Shown: in pieces, positions 32,775-41,427 of the stretch | Layout of the letters: every line of letters begins with the position of its first letter | How positions within the stretch are numbered: the first letter of the stretch is position 1 | Source of the DNA: CAYWFU01 sp964457585 | GTDB taxonomy: Bacteria; JACRDZ01 | Reading direction: 5' to 3' | NCBI GenBank assembly: GCA_964457585.1 | Contig: CAYWFU010000006.1 | Coordinates: 1 to 64,000, forward strand | DNA length: 64,000 nt | Translations under genes and position numbers: made by a program | Notes under the pieces: model-generated | What the model was told of the DNA's origin: nothing | What the model saw: only the letters and a program-made list of their open reading frames with translations | Databases searched by the model: none

Positions 32775-33473
32775 ATGCCCAAAAAAAATGGATCGAACAA
32801 AATATATTTTTTATTTTTATTAATTCTTATCATTTGGTTGCCGGGAGTTTTTAAATTATCAAATATTAAACAAATATATTTAATTTATTTATTCAAAACA
32901 ATTAATTCAATAGCTATAATCTGGCTTATTCAAAAAATAATTAATCTTAATAAAAAAATAACTGAAAAAAATGAGGAAATTGAAAAGCTAAATTTAATTG
33001 ACCATGCTACAGGTTTTTATAATTTATCATATTTTTATGAGTCTCTTGAAAGAGAGATGCTTCGTTCAGAACGACAGCAATATACATTTTTTGTTGGCAT
33101 AATAGAATTAGATCAAAATAAAGAAATTACCAAATATTTAGGTGAAATAGTTGAACCTTCCGTTTTAAAGGATGTTGTTGAAATTATAGAAAATAATATT
33201 AGAAAAGGAGTGGATACAGCTTTCCGTTATAATGAAAATATGTTTGCTTTAATTCTTGATGATATATCTAATTCTGGTGTAAAATCTGTTACAGAACGCG
33301 TTTTGCAGGATTTTGTAAAATTGAAAAAAAAATCAGAATTTACCAAAACAAATTTATATATGGGATTTATGCAGTATCATTCAGAATGGGATATTAAAAT
33401 TTATATTCAGAAAGTGTATCTGGCTTTATTGGAAGCTAAAAAAAGCGGGAATAGCAATGTGGTAATATTTTAG
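32775..33473 (+). CDS. Membrane protein with degenerate GGDEF domain
   Basis: 232 aa: two hydrophobic segments (about 12-27 and 35-56), a short coiled linker, then a diguanylate-cyclase-like domain starting DHATGFYNLSYFYESLEREM. The signature that should read R(Y/F)GGDEF is RYNENMF, so all the catalytic residues and likely the activity are lost. Such domains may serve as effector binders or protein-interaction modules. It is followed after a palindromic repeat by a small GTPase gene on the same strand, which suggests a signalling pair. No good promoter was identified. Confidence 0.8.
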   Translation: MPKKNGSNKIYFLFLLILIIWLPGVFKLSNIKQIYLIYLFKTINSIAIIWLIQKIINLNKKITEKNEEIEKLNLIDHATGFYNLSYFYESLEREMLRSERQQYTFFVGIIELDQNKEITKYLGEIVEPSVLKDVVEIIENNIRKGVDTAFRYNENMFALILDDISNSGVKSVTERVLQDFVKLKKKSEFTKTNLYMGFMQYHSEWDIKIYIQKVYLALLEAKKSGNSNVVIF

Positions 33474-33480
33474 TGCCCCT

Positions 33481-33530
33481 GTAGCCTCAGGCTTTAGCCT
33501 GAGCAATCGCAAGCTAAAGCTTGCAGCTAC
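33481..33530. repeat. GTAGCCTCAGGC...GCTAC palindromic repeat
   Basis: GTAGC...GCTAC ends enclose two small hairpins, TCAGGCTTTAGCCTGA and CAAGCTAAAGCTTG. It lies between the GGDEF-like and GTPase genes; no coding role. Confidence 0.8.
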
Positions 33531-33549
33531 CACTAAATAAAGGACAAAA

Positions 33550-34152
33550 ATGAAAAAATTATCAAATACAAAAAGCAATATTGATTTAAATGCAGAAAAT
33601 AATTTTGCAAATTTATCTGCAATAAAAATTTTAGTAACTGGTGCATTTAACAGCGGTAAAACACATTTTATTAAAACGATTAGCAATAATTTTATGCTTA
33701 ACACAGAAAAAAATGTTTCAGATCCCCATATAAAGTCGAAAAAGCTTACTACTGTGGCAATGGATTTTGCAAAAACAAAATTGGAAAATACCCCTGACCT
33801 TTTTTTCTTTGGGACACCAGGACAGAAGCGTTTCGATTTCATGTGGGAAATTCTGTCTTTTAAGATGCTGGGTTGTATTATTATGGTTGACAGTTATCAG
33901 TTCCATGAATCAAAGGAAGAAACACAGGAAATTCTTAATTATTTTTTAAATTTGCCTTATAGCGTACCATTAATAATTGCAGCAAATAAACAGGATTTAC
34001 CTCAAGCACTAACACCCGATGAAATACGACAGGAATTATCTCTCTCGAAAAAAATTTCTATTTTACCGTGTATTGCTACACAAAAAGAAAAAGTTAAAGA
34101 AATTTCCATGTATCTTATAAATAATATTTTAGGGCAAAGGAAAAATAATTAA
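33550..34152 (+). CDS. Small Ras/Arf-like GTPase (COG2229 or MglA-like)
   Basis: 200 aa. G1 loop VTGAFNSGKTHF near residue 35, a TTVAMDF switch I segment, G3 FFGTPGQKRFDFMWE, and G4 AANKQD near residue 144. The GTPGQ form without the usual Asp is typical of the bacterial COG2229 group, often paired with roadblock, GAF or sensor proteins. The preceding gene encodes a dead GGDEF membrane protein, a possible partner. The ATG of the UbiD gene overlaps its TAA by one base. Cytoplasmic. Confidence 0.85.
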   Translation: MKKLSNTKSNIDLNAENNFANLSAIKILVTGAFNSGKTHFIKTISNNFMLNTEKNVSDPHIKSKKLTTVAMDFAKTKLENTPDLFFFGTPGQKRFDFMWEILSFKMLGCIIMVDSYQFHESKEETQEILNYFLNLPYSVPLIIAANKQDLPQALTPDEIRQELSLSKKISILPCIATQKEKVKEISMYLINNILGQRKNN

Positions 34153-35597
34153 TGGCATATGATAGCCTAAAAGATTTTATTGAAAAATTGGAAGAGAAAA
34201 AGCAATTAAAAAGAATTTCAGTTGAAGTTGATCCAATATTAGAAATAAGTGAAATAACAAGCCGTGTAAATGAAAAATTCGGTCCGGCATTATTATTTGA
34301 AAAAGTTAAGGGATATAATACACCTGTTCTTATCAATGCTTTTGGTTCAGATTATCGTATGGCATTGGCAATGGATGAAAATTCAATTTCTGATGTTGCA
34401 TCTAGAATTGAAAAACTGCTTAAATCAGAAATGCCGATTACATTATGGGATAAATTGCGTTCTGTTTTGAAGCTTAAGGAATTTGCGCATTTAATTCCAA
34501 AAGTTGTTGATACAGGGCCATGTAAGGAAGTGATAATAAAGAATAATCCATCATTGGATATTTTTCCCATAATAAAATGCTGGCCGCATGATGGAGGTAA
34601 ATTCATTACTTTACCAATGGTTCATACGAAAGATCCTGATTCTGGAATACGGAATCACGGCATGTATCGTTTACAGGTATTTGATAATCAAACAATTGGT
34701 ATGCACTGGCATCTGCATAAACACGGCGCAAAGCATTATCGCCGCTCTTGCGAACTTGGGAAAAAATTAGAAGTGGCAATTTCACTTGGAGGAGATCCAG
34801 CCATTACTTATGCCGCAAGCGCGCCGCTACCAGAGAATATTGATGAAATGATTTTAGCCGGTTTTTTGCGTCGTAAATCAGTTGAATTAGTTAAATGTGA
34901 AACCGTCAACTTAGAAGTCCCTGCATGCGCTGAAATTGTGCTTGAAGGTTATGTTAATCCTGGCGAGACGCGGCTTGAAGGTCCTTTCGGAGATCATACA
35001 GGATATTACTCTTTGCCGGATCAATATCCGGTATTTCATCTTACCTGTATCACTCATAGAAAAAATCCTATATATCCAACCACTGTAACAGGCAAGCCAC
35101 CGCGTGAAGACTGTTACATGGGACGTGCAAGTCAAAAAATATTTTTCCCGTTGCTTAAAATGACTTTACCTGAACTTGTGGATATGGAATTACCTCTGGA
35201 AGGAGTATTTCATAATTTAGCTGTTGTATCAATTGACAAGCAATATCCCACACATGCTAAAAAAACCATGCATGCACTTTGGGGTTTAGGACAGATGATG
35301 TTTACCAAAATAATTATTGTTGTTGATAAAGACACTGATGTGCATAATTTATCTGAAGTCATCTGGAAAGTGGGAAATAATATTGACCCAAAATATGATA
35401 TTGTTTTTACTGAAGGTCCAATAGATGCTTTAGATCATGCTTCACGCACGCGTTATATTTCTACTAAAATGGGGATTGATGCCACACGTAAATGGAAGGA
35501 AGAAGGTTTCGACCGTGAATGGCCTGAGATAATTAAAATGAGTCCGGAAATTAAATCTCTGGTTGATGAAAAATGGAAGGATTATGGAATAGAATAG
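34152..35597 (+). CDS. UbiD family decarboxylase
   Basis: 481 aa, a prenylated-FMN dependent (de)carboxylase fold. Recognisable segments: GPALLFEKVKGY, KCWPHDGGKFITLP, HWHLHKHGAKHY, EIVLEGYVNPGETRLEGPFG followed by DHTGYYS, and a late YISTKMGIDATRKWKEEGF. In quinone makers such enzymes remove the ring carboxylate (UbiD, or MqnL in the futalosine route); others act on aromatics. A UbiA-type prenyltransferase lies 7 kb away, so a menaquinone role is plausible but unproven. No UbiX gene is in the window. Confidence 0.92.
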   Translation: MAYDSLKDFIEKLEEKKQLKRISVEVDPILEISEITSRVNEKFGPALLFEKVKGYNTPVLINAFGSDYRMALAMDENSISDVASRIEKLLKSEMPITLWDKLRSVLKLKEFAHLIPKVVDTGPCKEVIIKNNPSLDIFPIIKCWPHDGGKFITLPMVHTKDPDSGIRNHGMYRLQVFDNQTIGMHWHLHKHGAKHYRRSCELGKKLEVAISLGGDPAITYAASAPLPENIDEMILAGFLRRKSVELVKCETVNLEVPACAEIVLEGYVNPGETRLEGPFGDHTGYYSLPDQYPVFHLTCITHRKNPIYPTTVTGKPPREDCYMGRASQKIFFPLLKMTLPELVDMELPLEGVFHNLAVVSIDKQYPTHAKKTMHALWGLGQMMFTKIIIVVDKDTDVHNLSEVIWKVGNNIDPKYDIVFTEGPIDALDHASRTRYISTKMGIDATRKWKEEGFDREWPEIIKMSPEIKSLVDEKWKDYGIE

Positions 35598-35622
35598 AAA
35601 AAAAACAAGGGGGAAAAATTCA

Positions 35623-36933
35623 ATGAAAAATTTTTTTTTAATGCTTATTATTTTGTCCAGTATGATTTTTATATGTGGAAATATCCCGATACTTGCTGAA
35701 GAAGAGGAATCAAATCTAATTATTTCTGTTTATAAAAATTTTGCTCTGGTTATGGAAAAAAGGGAATTTGAATTAAAAAAAGGGAAGAATGAATTACAGA
35801 TTGAAAACATTCCAGTTAAGATTGACCCAAATTCAATTTTTTTAGATATTATTAAAACAGATAAGAATAAGGATAAAAAAGATTTATCCTGTCAAATTCT
35901 TGAGCAAAATTTTGAATACGATTTTAGCAATATCGATAAATTAATTTCAAAATATCTTAACCTTGGCAAAAAATTGAAAATTACATTACAGGATGGAAAA
36001 TTACTAGAAGGAAAGCCTGTTCATCTTGATGAGGGATATCTAATACTGGGAGAACTTGAAGAAGATTCAGAGCCAATAGTTATTAATAGAAATTTTATTA
36101 ACAGTATTGAATTTCCTGAACATCCTGATAGTTTAGTTGTAAAACCAACCCTTTCATTAAAATTAAAAGTATCTAATAAAGATGATTATAAAATTGCTCT
36201 TAATTATAAAGTAAATGATATTAAATGGAAAGCTAATTATATTGGAATAATAAATTTAAAAGATCTGGAAATGAACCTTTATGGATATGTATCAATAACC
36301 AATAATTCCGGTTATGCTTATAACAACGCAAAAATAAAATTATTTTCAAACAATGAATCAGACTCTATTTCATATTTATTAGAACGTAAAGTAGCATTGA
36401 AAAATGAGGAAAACGGATTTTCTCTTTTTGACAATAAAGTGCTTAAAATTAGTAAAGTATTTTGTTATAATAGTAAAATTGATAAAAATAAAGTTAAAGT
36501 TGCTATAAGTATACAGAATGATGAACAAAATGGATTAGGATTTTTTCTTTTAAATGGTAAAATAGATTTATATAAAAAAGATATAGCTGATTCTCATTTA
36601 TGGATTAAAGAAGATAATATGTCGGATGTAACAATAGGTAAAAATGTAAGATTTTTAATTGAGGATGCAGAAGATATAACTGCAGAACGCCGAGAATTAG
36701 AAGTTAAAAATATCAGTCCTGATGTAAATGAAAAAACATTTGAAATTGAATTGAAAAGCAATCAGAAGGAACAGATAAATATAGCTGTTATTGAAAATAT
36801 TGATGGCGAGTGGGAAGTAATAGAAAAAACAGATCCTTATAGTAAAAAAGATTTATATACCATTGAGTTTGCAGCATTAGTTCCGCCACAGGAGAAAAAA
36901 GTAATTAAATATAAGGTGCGGATTAAGAAATAA
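35623..36933 (+). CDS. DUF4139 domain-containing exported protein
   Basis: 436 aa with a signal peptide (cut near LAEEE). The opening SVYKNFALVMEKREFELKKG and central YKVNDIKWKANYIGIINLKD plus GYVSITNNSGYAYNNAKIKL match DUF4139, a beta-sandwich family of unknown function. A run LQDGKLLEGKPV near residue 125 may be a small insert. It follows the UbiD gene by 25 bases and precedes the cytochrome-SOR gene by 15 bases (AAAAAGGAG), so the three are likely one operon. Confidence 0.8.
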   Translation: MKNFFLMLIILSSMIFICGNIPILAEEEESNLIISVYKNFALVMEKREFELKKGKNELQIENIPVKIDPNSIFLDIIKTDKNKDKKDLSCQILEQNFEYDFSNIDKLISKYLNLGKKLKITLQDGKLLEGKPVHLDEGYLILGELEEDSEPIVINRNFINSIEFPEHPDSLVVKPTLSLKLKVSNKDDYKIALNYKVNDIKWKANYIGIINLKDLEMNLYGYVSITNNSGYAYNNAKIKLFSNNESDSISYLLERKVALKNEENGFSLFDNKVLKISKVFCYNSKIDKNKVKVAISIQNDEQNGLGFFLLNGKIDLYKKDIADSHLWIKEDNMSDVTIGKNVRFLIEDAEDITAERRELEVKNISPDVNEKTFEIELKSNQKEQINIAVIENIDGEWEVIEKTDPYSKKDLYTIEFAALVPPQEKKVIKYKVRIKK

Positions 36934-36948
36934 AAAAGGAGATATACC

Positions 36949-37542
36949 ATGAAATCGAATTTGATTAAAATTTTTTGTTTTTTGTATTTTTTATTTTCTT
37001 TTCTTATTATCTTTGGCGAGGAAGATAATCCTGATAAAAAATTATTTGAACAGAAATGCAGTTTATGCCATACAATTGAAAGGCCTTTATCAAAGAAAAA
37101 AACTTCAGAGGATTGGAGAACTACTGTAGAAACAATGCGTAAAAAAAATACAAAACATATTAATGAAGATGAAGCAATAATAATTGCAAATTATCTTATC
37201 TCTACCCGCGGTCAGCCGGAAATTAATAAAGTTAAGGATCCTAATAATTTAACAGAACTGGAAATGAAACATGCGCCAGTAGTCACAATTACCTGGGATA
37301 ATCCTGAAAAAGGTGAAGTAACAATATCAGTAGAAGTGGGAAAGACACATCACCCAATGGGAAAAGATCATTATATTAAATTTATTGAAATTTTTATTGA
37401 TCATAATTCTATTATTAAAAAAATTCTTACACCTGAAGATAAACCAGTTATGGAATTTAAAACGAAAATTGCAGAAGGAGCAAGTATTACTGCGCTTATA
37501 GAATGCAACAAGCATGGTTTATGGGAAGGTGGAATCAGATAA
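36949..37542 (+). CDS. c-type cytochrome fused to superoxide reductase (desulfoferrodoxin/neelaredoxin) domain
   Basis: 197 aa. Signal peptide (residues 1-24), then a monoheme cytochrome c domain with CSLCH (residues about 36-40) and a typical helix SEDWRTTVETMRKKN. Residues about 105-197 are a class II superoxide reductase: EMKHAPVV, VEVGKTHHPMGKDHY and IECNKHGLW supply the four His and one Cys iron ligands expected. SORs are normally cytoplasmic and take electrons from rubredoxin; here an attached heme could deliver them in the periplasm. Its 3' end overlaps the converging DUF1015 gene by 8 bases. Confidence 0.88.
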   Translation: MKSNLIKIFCFLYFLFSFLIIFGEEDNPDKKLFEQKCSLCHTIERPLSKKKTSEDWRTTVETMRKKNTKHINEDEAIIIANYLISTRGQPEINKVKDPNNLTELEMKHAPVVTITWDNPEKGEVTISVEVGKTHHPMGKDHYIKFIEIFIDHNSIIKKILTPEDKPVMEFKTKIAEGASITALIECNKHGLWEGGIR

Positions 37543-38866
37543 AAATCTGCAATCTATTAATCACCAATCCGGATAATAACTTGGGATAAAAATAAGTGGA
37601 TTTCTGCGGCATTAGTTCTCCGTGTCCGGAGATTTCCATAACCTGATTACTGCGGGTAGGATTCAAAAAAAGAACTAATTGGAATTCTTTGTTTTTTATT
37701 TTTTCAACACATTCATTAAAATTATGATTATAAACAATGTGTTTGCCATCTTTTAAATGATGATGATTTATATCAAGGAACTGCTCTATAATTAAATTAT
37801 GCAGAATTGCAACATCAAGTTCTTTCCATGCTTTAGATTTGCTATGGTCAGAATACCTTTCAAGTGCTTTATCATCTTTTAGAACCAAAAGATAATATTC
37901 ATTTTTTTCAGTATAAAGACCAAATACATGCTTATTTTTTCCTATTTCTTCCATTCTATTTATAATTGTAGATTCAGGATTATCTTCTGTTTTTAGTCTG
38001 GTTACAATAAAAAACTCCGATAATTTTTCTAAAAACATAGCGATATTTATTTCTGGCAGATTATGAATTAATCTGTGTGTTGGTAAAATAATCAATCCAG
38101 GGTCATCTATATTGACCAGCATAAACATAACATAATTATAAGGTTCATTTCCTGTATGGTTTGGATTATTTTCTTTTCTTTCATTGCGATAATTTAAAGC
38201 TGTTTCATACCGGTGATGCCCATCAGCAATAACAATAGTTTTTTTGCTCATTAAAATTGTTATTTTATTTATTGTTTCAGTATCTGATATTTTCCATAGT
38301 TTATTTACTGTTCCTTCATGATCGACAATATTTATTGTTGGTTCATTTTTATAAATATGAGAAAGTTCATTTTCCATGATAAAACTTTTATCTTCATATA
38401 GACCAAAAATCTGGCTGAAATTTGCTTCGCAATTACGCATAAGTTCTAATCGGTCTTTTTTTGGTGCAGATAGAGTTTGTTCATGGGGACATATTATTCC
38501 TTGTGAGAAATCTTCTAATTTAACCAATGAAATAAAACCATGACGAACTTTAACTGAAGAATTGTCCTTTAATTTATATTCCTGTGTATAAAAATATATT
38601 GATGGTTGATCTTCATAAACAAGAATATTATTTTTAAGCCATGAATAAAAAAAGTTTTTAGCGCGAGTATATTTATTTTCTGCTGTTGAATCTTCAGGAT
38701 ATTCCATCCCTAAAATGAGGCGGATAATATTATCAGGATGCTTATCATAATACAGCTTTTGCCCTTGCGGTGAAATTACATCGTATGGGGGAGCTGTAAC
38801 TTGCGAAAGATCCGAAAATATTTTTTGATTATATCTTATTCCCTTGAAAGGAAGTACTTTGGCCAT
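37535..38866 (-). CDS. DUF1015 family protein (SerK-like)
   Basis: 443 aa. MAKVLPFKGIRYNQKIFSD opens the family, followed by VTAPPYDVISP, CPHEQTLSAPKKDR and IADGHHRYETALNYRNE. DUF1015 includes the ADP/ATP-dependent serine kinase SerK characterised in Thermococcus, and the motifs IADGHHRY and APPYD match that ParB/Srx-like fold. A role as free serine kinase is possible but not certain. It lies 15 bases upstream of no gene on its strand; secF converges in the same direction and starts a separate unit. Confidence 0.85.
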   Translation of the reverse strand: MAKVLPFKGIRYNQKIFSDLSQVTAPPYDVISPQGQKLYYDKHPDNIIRLILGMEYPEDSTAENKYTRAKNFFYSWLKNNILVYEDQPSIYFYTQEYKLKDNSSVKVRHGFISLVKLEDFSQGIICPHEQTLSAPKKDRLELMRNCEANFSQIFGLYEDKSFIMENELSHIYKNEPTINIVDHEGTVNKLWKISDTETINKITILMSKKTIVIADGHHRYETALNYRNERKENNPNHTGNEPYNYVMFMLVNIDDPGLIILPTHRLIHNLPEINIAMFLEKLSEFFIVTRLKTEDNPESTIINRMEEIGKNKHVFGLYTEKNEYYLLVLKDDKALERYSDHSKSKAWKELDVAILHNLIIEQFLDINHHHLKDGKHIVYNHNFNECVEKIKNKEFQLVLFLNPTRSNQVMEISGHGELMPQKSTYFYPKLLSGLVINRLQIFI

Positions 38867-38880
38867 TTTAATTTTCTGTT

Positions 38881-39795
38881 TTACTTTTTACCTGCTAAAT
38901 TTTCATATTCTATCAATATTGGGGAAGCTATATATATTGAAGAATATGTTCCAGTTATAATTCCTATAAATAGCGCAAGAGAAAAATCTCTTAAAACTTC
39001 ACCGCCAAAAATAAAAATTGCCACTACTGATAAGAGGGTAGTTAAAGAAGTATTAACTGTTCGACCTAAAGTACTGTTTATTGCTGTATTAATTACACTG
39101 GGAAAAGGTACATTTTTTTTCTTTAAAAGAGGGATTGTCTCTCTTATACGATCAAATATAACAATTGTATCATTAATAGAATATCCAACTAAAGTCAGAA
39201 TAGCAGCTACAACCTGAATACTTATTTCCCGATTTAACAGAGAGAAAAAACCTAATGTTATTAAAACATCATGAATAAGCGCAACTACACCACCCAAAGA
39301 ATATTTAAATTCAAACCGCCATGAAACATAGATTAATATGCCCAATATTGAAAATATTACAGCCATAACAGTGTTACTGATTAGTTTTCTGCCTGCAACC
39401 GGACCAACAAATTCTGCCCGCTGGATTTGGAACGGATTAACTTTATCATAATTTTCTTTCAGAGCTAATTCAATGGTTTTATTTATTTGAGAAGCGTCTT
39501 TTTCAGAAACTTTAGTATTACGAGCTCGAATAAGAATTTCATTTTCTGCACCATATTGTTGAATAACACTATCACCCATGTTTATTTTTGAAAGCACCTG
39601 CCTGATTTCATCTGTTTTTACATTCTTAGAAAATTTAACTTCTATTAATGTCCCTCCTTCAAAATCAACCCCATATTTTAATCCACCTTTAATAATCATT
39701 GAAATTAATCCAGCAATAATCAAAATACCAGAAAATAAATAAGCCTTATATCTGAATTTCATAAAATCAACATTAATACTATGAAAAAATTCCAT
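38881..39795 (-). CDS. secF: Protein translocase subunit SecF
   Basis: 304 aa RND-like membrane protein aiding Sec export. YGVDFEGGTLIEVKF after the first helix, then FVGPVAGRKLISNTV, YVSWRFEFKYSLGGVVALIH and GYSINDTIVIFDRIRE, with six hydrophobic segments in all. It follows secD by 19 bases and is read with it. Confidence 0.96.
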   Translation of the reverse strand: MEFFHSINVDFMKFRYKAYLFSGILIIAGLISMIIKGGLKYGVDFEGGTLIEVKFSKNVKTDEIRQVLSKINMGDSVIQQYGAENEILIRARNTKVSEKDASQINKTIELALKENYDKVNPFQIQRAEFVGPVAGRKLISNTVMAVIFSILGILIYVSWRFEFKYSLGGVVALIHDVLITLGFFSLLNREISIQVVAAILTLVGYSINDTIVIFDRIRETIPLLKKKNVPFPSVINTAINSTLGRTVNTSLTTLLSVVAIFIFGGEVLRDFSLALFIGIITGTYSSIYIASPILIEYENLAGKK

Positions 39796-39814
39796 TTTTT
39801 TCCCTTTCTGAAAA

Positions 39815-41182
39815 TTATATACTTACTTTTTTCATTCCACTATCAAGTGAAGTATCATATATTTCACGTGTAACAACTATTGCGGTGAACATACTGATTA
39901 TTATACCAAACGATAATGTAACAGCAAATCCTTTTACAGGACCTGTTCCAAATATATATAGAGCAACAGCAGTAATTAAGGTAGTCAGATTTGAATCAAA
40001 AATACTTGAAAATGCTCTATCATAACCATTATCAATTGCAGTATGTATGGTTTTCCCTGTGCGTATTTCTTCTCTGATGCGTTCAAAAATAAGTATATTT
40101 GCATCAACAGACATACCTATGGTAAGTATTATTCCAGCAATACCAGGCAAGGTTAAAGTAGCTTTAAATATTGCCATTGCTGATAAAAGAAAAACAATGT
40201 TTAATATAAGCGCTACAATGCTTATTAATCCTGACAAATTATAATATATAACCATAAAAAGTATAACACATGCAAGTCCTATTAAACATGCGATAATTCC
40301 ATTTTTTATTGAATCTTTTCCAAGTGAAGGACCAACGATTCGGGTTTCAGATATTGTAACTGGCGCTGGTAAAGCGCCTGCTCTGAGTACTATAGCCAGG
40401 TCTTTTGCTTCATCCATGCTAAATGAACCGGAAATTTGCGCTTTCCCATTTGGGATACGATCTCGAATAACAGGCGCTGAATGAATATTTCCATCTAAAA
40501 CTATTGCAAGTTTTTTTCCAATATTATCCCCTGTTACTTCTGCAAATTTTTTTGCTCCTTCTTCATTAAATTCCAATTCAACAAAAGGCTCATTCCATTG
40601 TCCGCCAATTTGAACATTAGCATTTACAAGATCCGCTCCTGTTACTTTTGCTTCTTTTTTTAATAAAAATGACTGGGTTGAAATTTTGCCTGTTTCAGTC
40701 TTCGTTTTCATTGTTACTATTTCCTCGCCATCAGGAATATTCCCTTTTTTAGCTTCTTCTATATTCCCTGCTTCATCAACAAGTCTGAATTCAAGATGCG
40801 CTGTTCTTCCAATAAGAGATAATGCTCTGTCTGTATCTTTAATACCGGGTAATTGAATTATGATTCTGTCCAGACCTTCACGTTGAATTATTGGTTCTGC
40901 AACTCCAAATTCATCCACACGATTTCGAAGAATTTCCTGTACAACATTAACTGCTTCGTCCTTATTTGCACCTTGAGGCAATTTACTTGTTTCTACCTGT
41001 AAAGCAACATGCATCCCGCCCTGTAAATCCAATCCTAAAGAAATTTTATTTTCTGGAAATACTTTTTTCCACCAATTAGGATATACAAATCCGAATGTTG
41101 GAAGAAGAGATAAAAAAGTAAAAATAATTAATCCGAAGATAGTAATTCTTATCCATTTTCTTTTTGCTTTGCTATAAGCCAT
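39815..41182 (-). CDS. secD: Protein translocase subunit SecD
   Basis: 455 aa. GLDLQGGMHVALQVE after the first helix, a periplasmic P1 region (RVDEFGVAEPIIQREGLDRI), the conserved ARNAL-type segment here RAGALPAPVTISETRIVGPSLG, and GIILTIGMSVDANILIFERI in the RND core. Shorter than E. coli SecD but normal for many bacteria. The promoter at 41313-41340 gives a leader with two GTAGTTGC hairpins. No yajC is adjacent. Confidence 0.96.
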   Translation of the reverse strand: MAYSKAKRKWIRITIFGLIIFTFLSLLPTFGFVYPNWWKKVFPENKISLGLDLQGGMHVALQVETSKLPQGANKDEAVNVVQEILRNRVDEFGVAEPIIQREGLDRIIIQLPGIKDTDRALSLIGRTAHLEFRLVDEAGNIEEAKKGNIPDGEEIVTMKTKTETGKISTQSFLLKKEAKVTGADLVNANVQIGGQWNEPFVELEFNEEGAKKFAEVTGDNIGKKLAIVLDGNIHSAPVIRDRIPNGKAQISGSFSMDEAKDLAIVLRAGALPAPVTISETRIVGPSLGKDSIKNGIIACLIGLACVILFMVIYYNLSGLISIVALILNIVFLLSAMAIFKATLTLPGIAGIILTIGMSVDANILIFERIREEIRTGKTIHTAIDNGYDRAFSSIFDSNLTTLITAVALYIFGTGPVKGFAVTLSFGIIISMFTAIVVTREIYDTSLDSGMKKVSI

Positions 41183-41211
41183 ATTATACCTTTCTTTATC
41201 TTTAATATTAA

Positions 41212-41274
41212 ATTAAGCCTGATAAATCAGGCAACTACAAAAATTTAAATGTAGTTGCTCGATTTATCGAGCGT
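41212..41274. repeat. Inverted pair of GTAGTTGC hairpin repeats
   Basis: AAGCCTGATAAATCAGGCAA plus CTACA faces TGTAGTTGCTCGATTTATCG plus AGC across an AAAATTTAAA centre. Each half is one copy of the family seen at 1942 and 13982; the left has CCTGAT arms, the right CTCGAT arms. It lies in the predicted secD leader. Confidence 0.85.
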
Positions 41275-41312
41275 TTCAAATTCCTGCACTTTAAAAATAA
41301 CAATAACTGTTT

Positions 41313-41340
41313 AGTATACTTATTTAATTTTTGTTGTCAA
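41313..41340 (-). promoter_or_regulatory. Candidate secDF promoter
   Basis: Minus strand TTGACA (41335-41340), 16-base spacer, TATACT (41313-41318). It lies back to back with the aminotransferase promoter, 27 bases away. Confidence 0.6.
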
Positions 41341-41367
41341 ATATTTTTTTTAGTTCTGAAAACAATG

Positions 41368-41395
41368 TTGACAAGAAATTTATATTTGATAGAAT
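41368..41395 (+). promoter_or_regulatory. Candidate promoter for the aminotransferase operon
   Basis: TTGACA (41368-41373), 16-base spacer, TAGAAT (41390-41395), 32 bases before the ATG. Confidence 0.6.
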
Positions 41396-41427
41396 CAGTA
41401 TAAGAACTTATTAAGGAGACCTCAAAA

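Noticed and set aside
38801..39217. Plus-strand 138-codon frame opposite secF
   Set aside because: It is antisense to a clear secF with conserved motifs and has no family resemblance or ribosome binding site.
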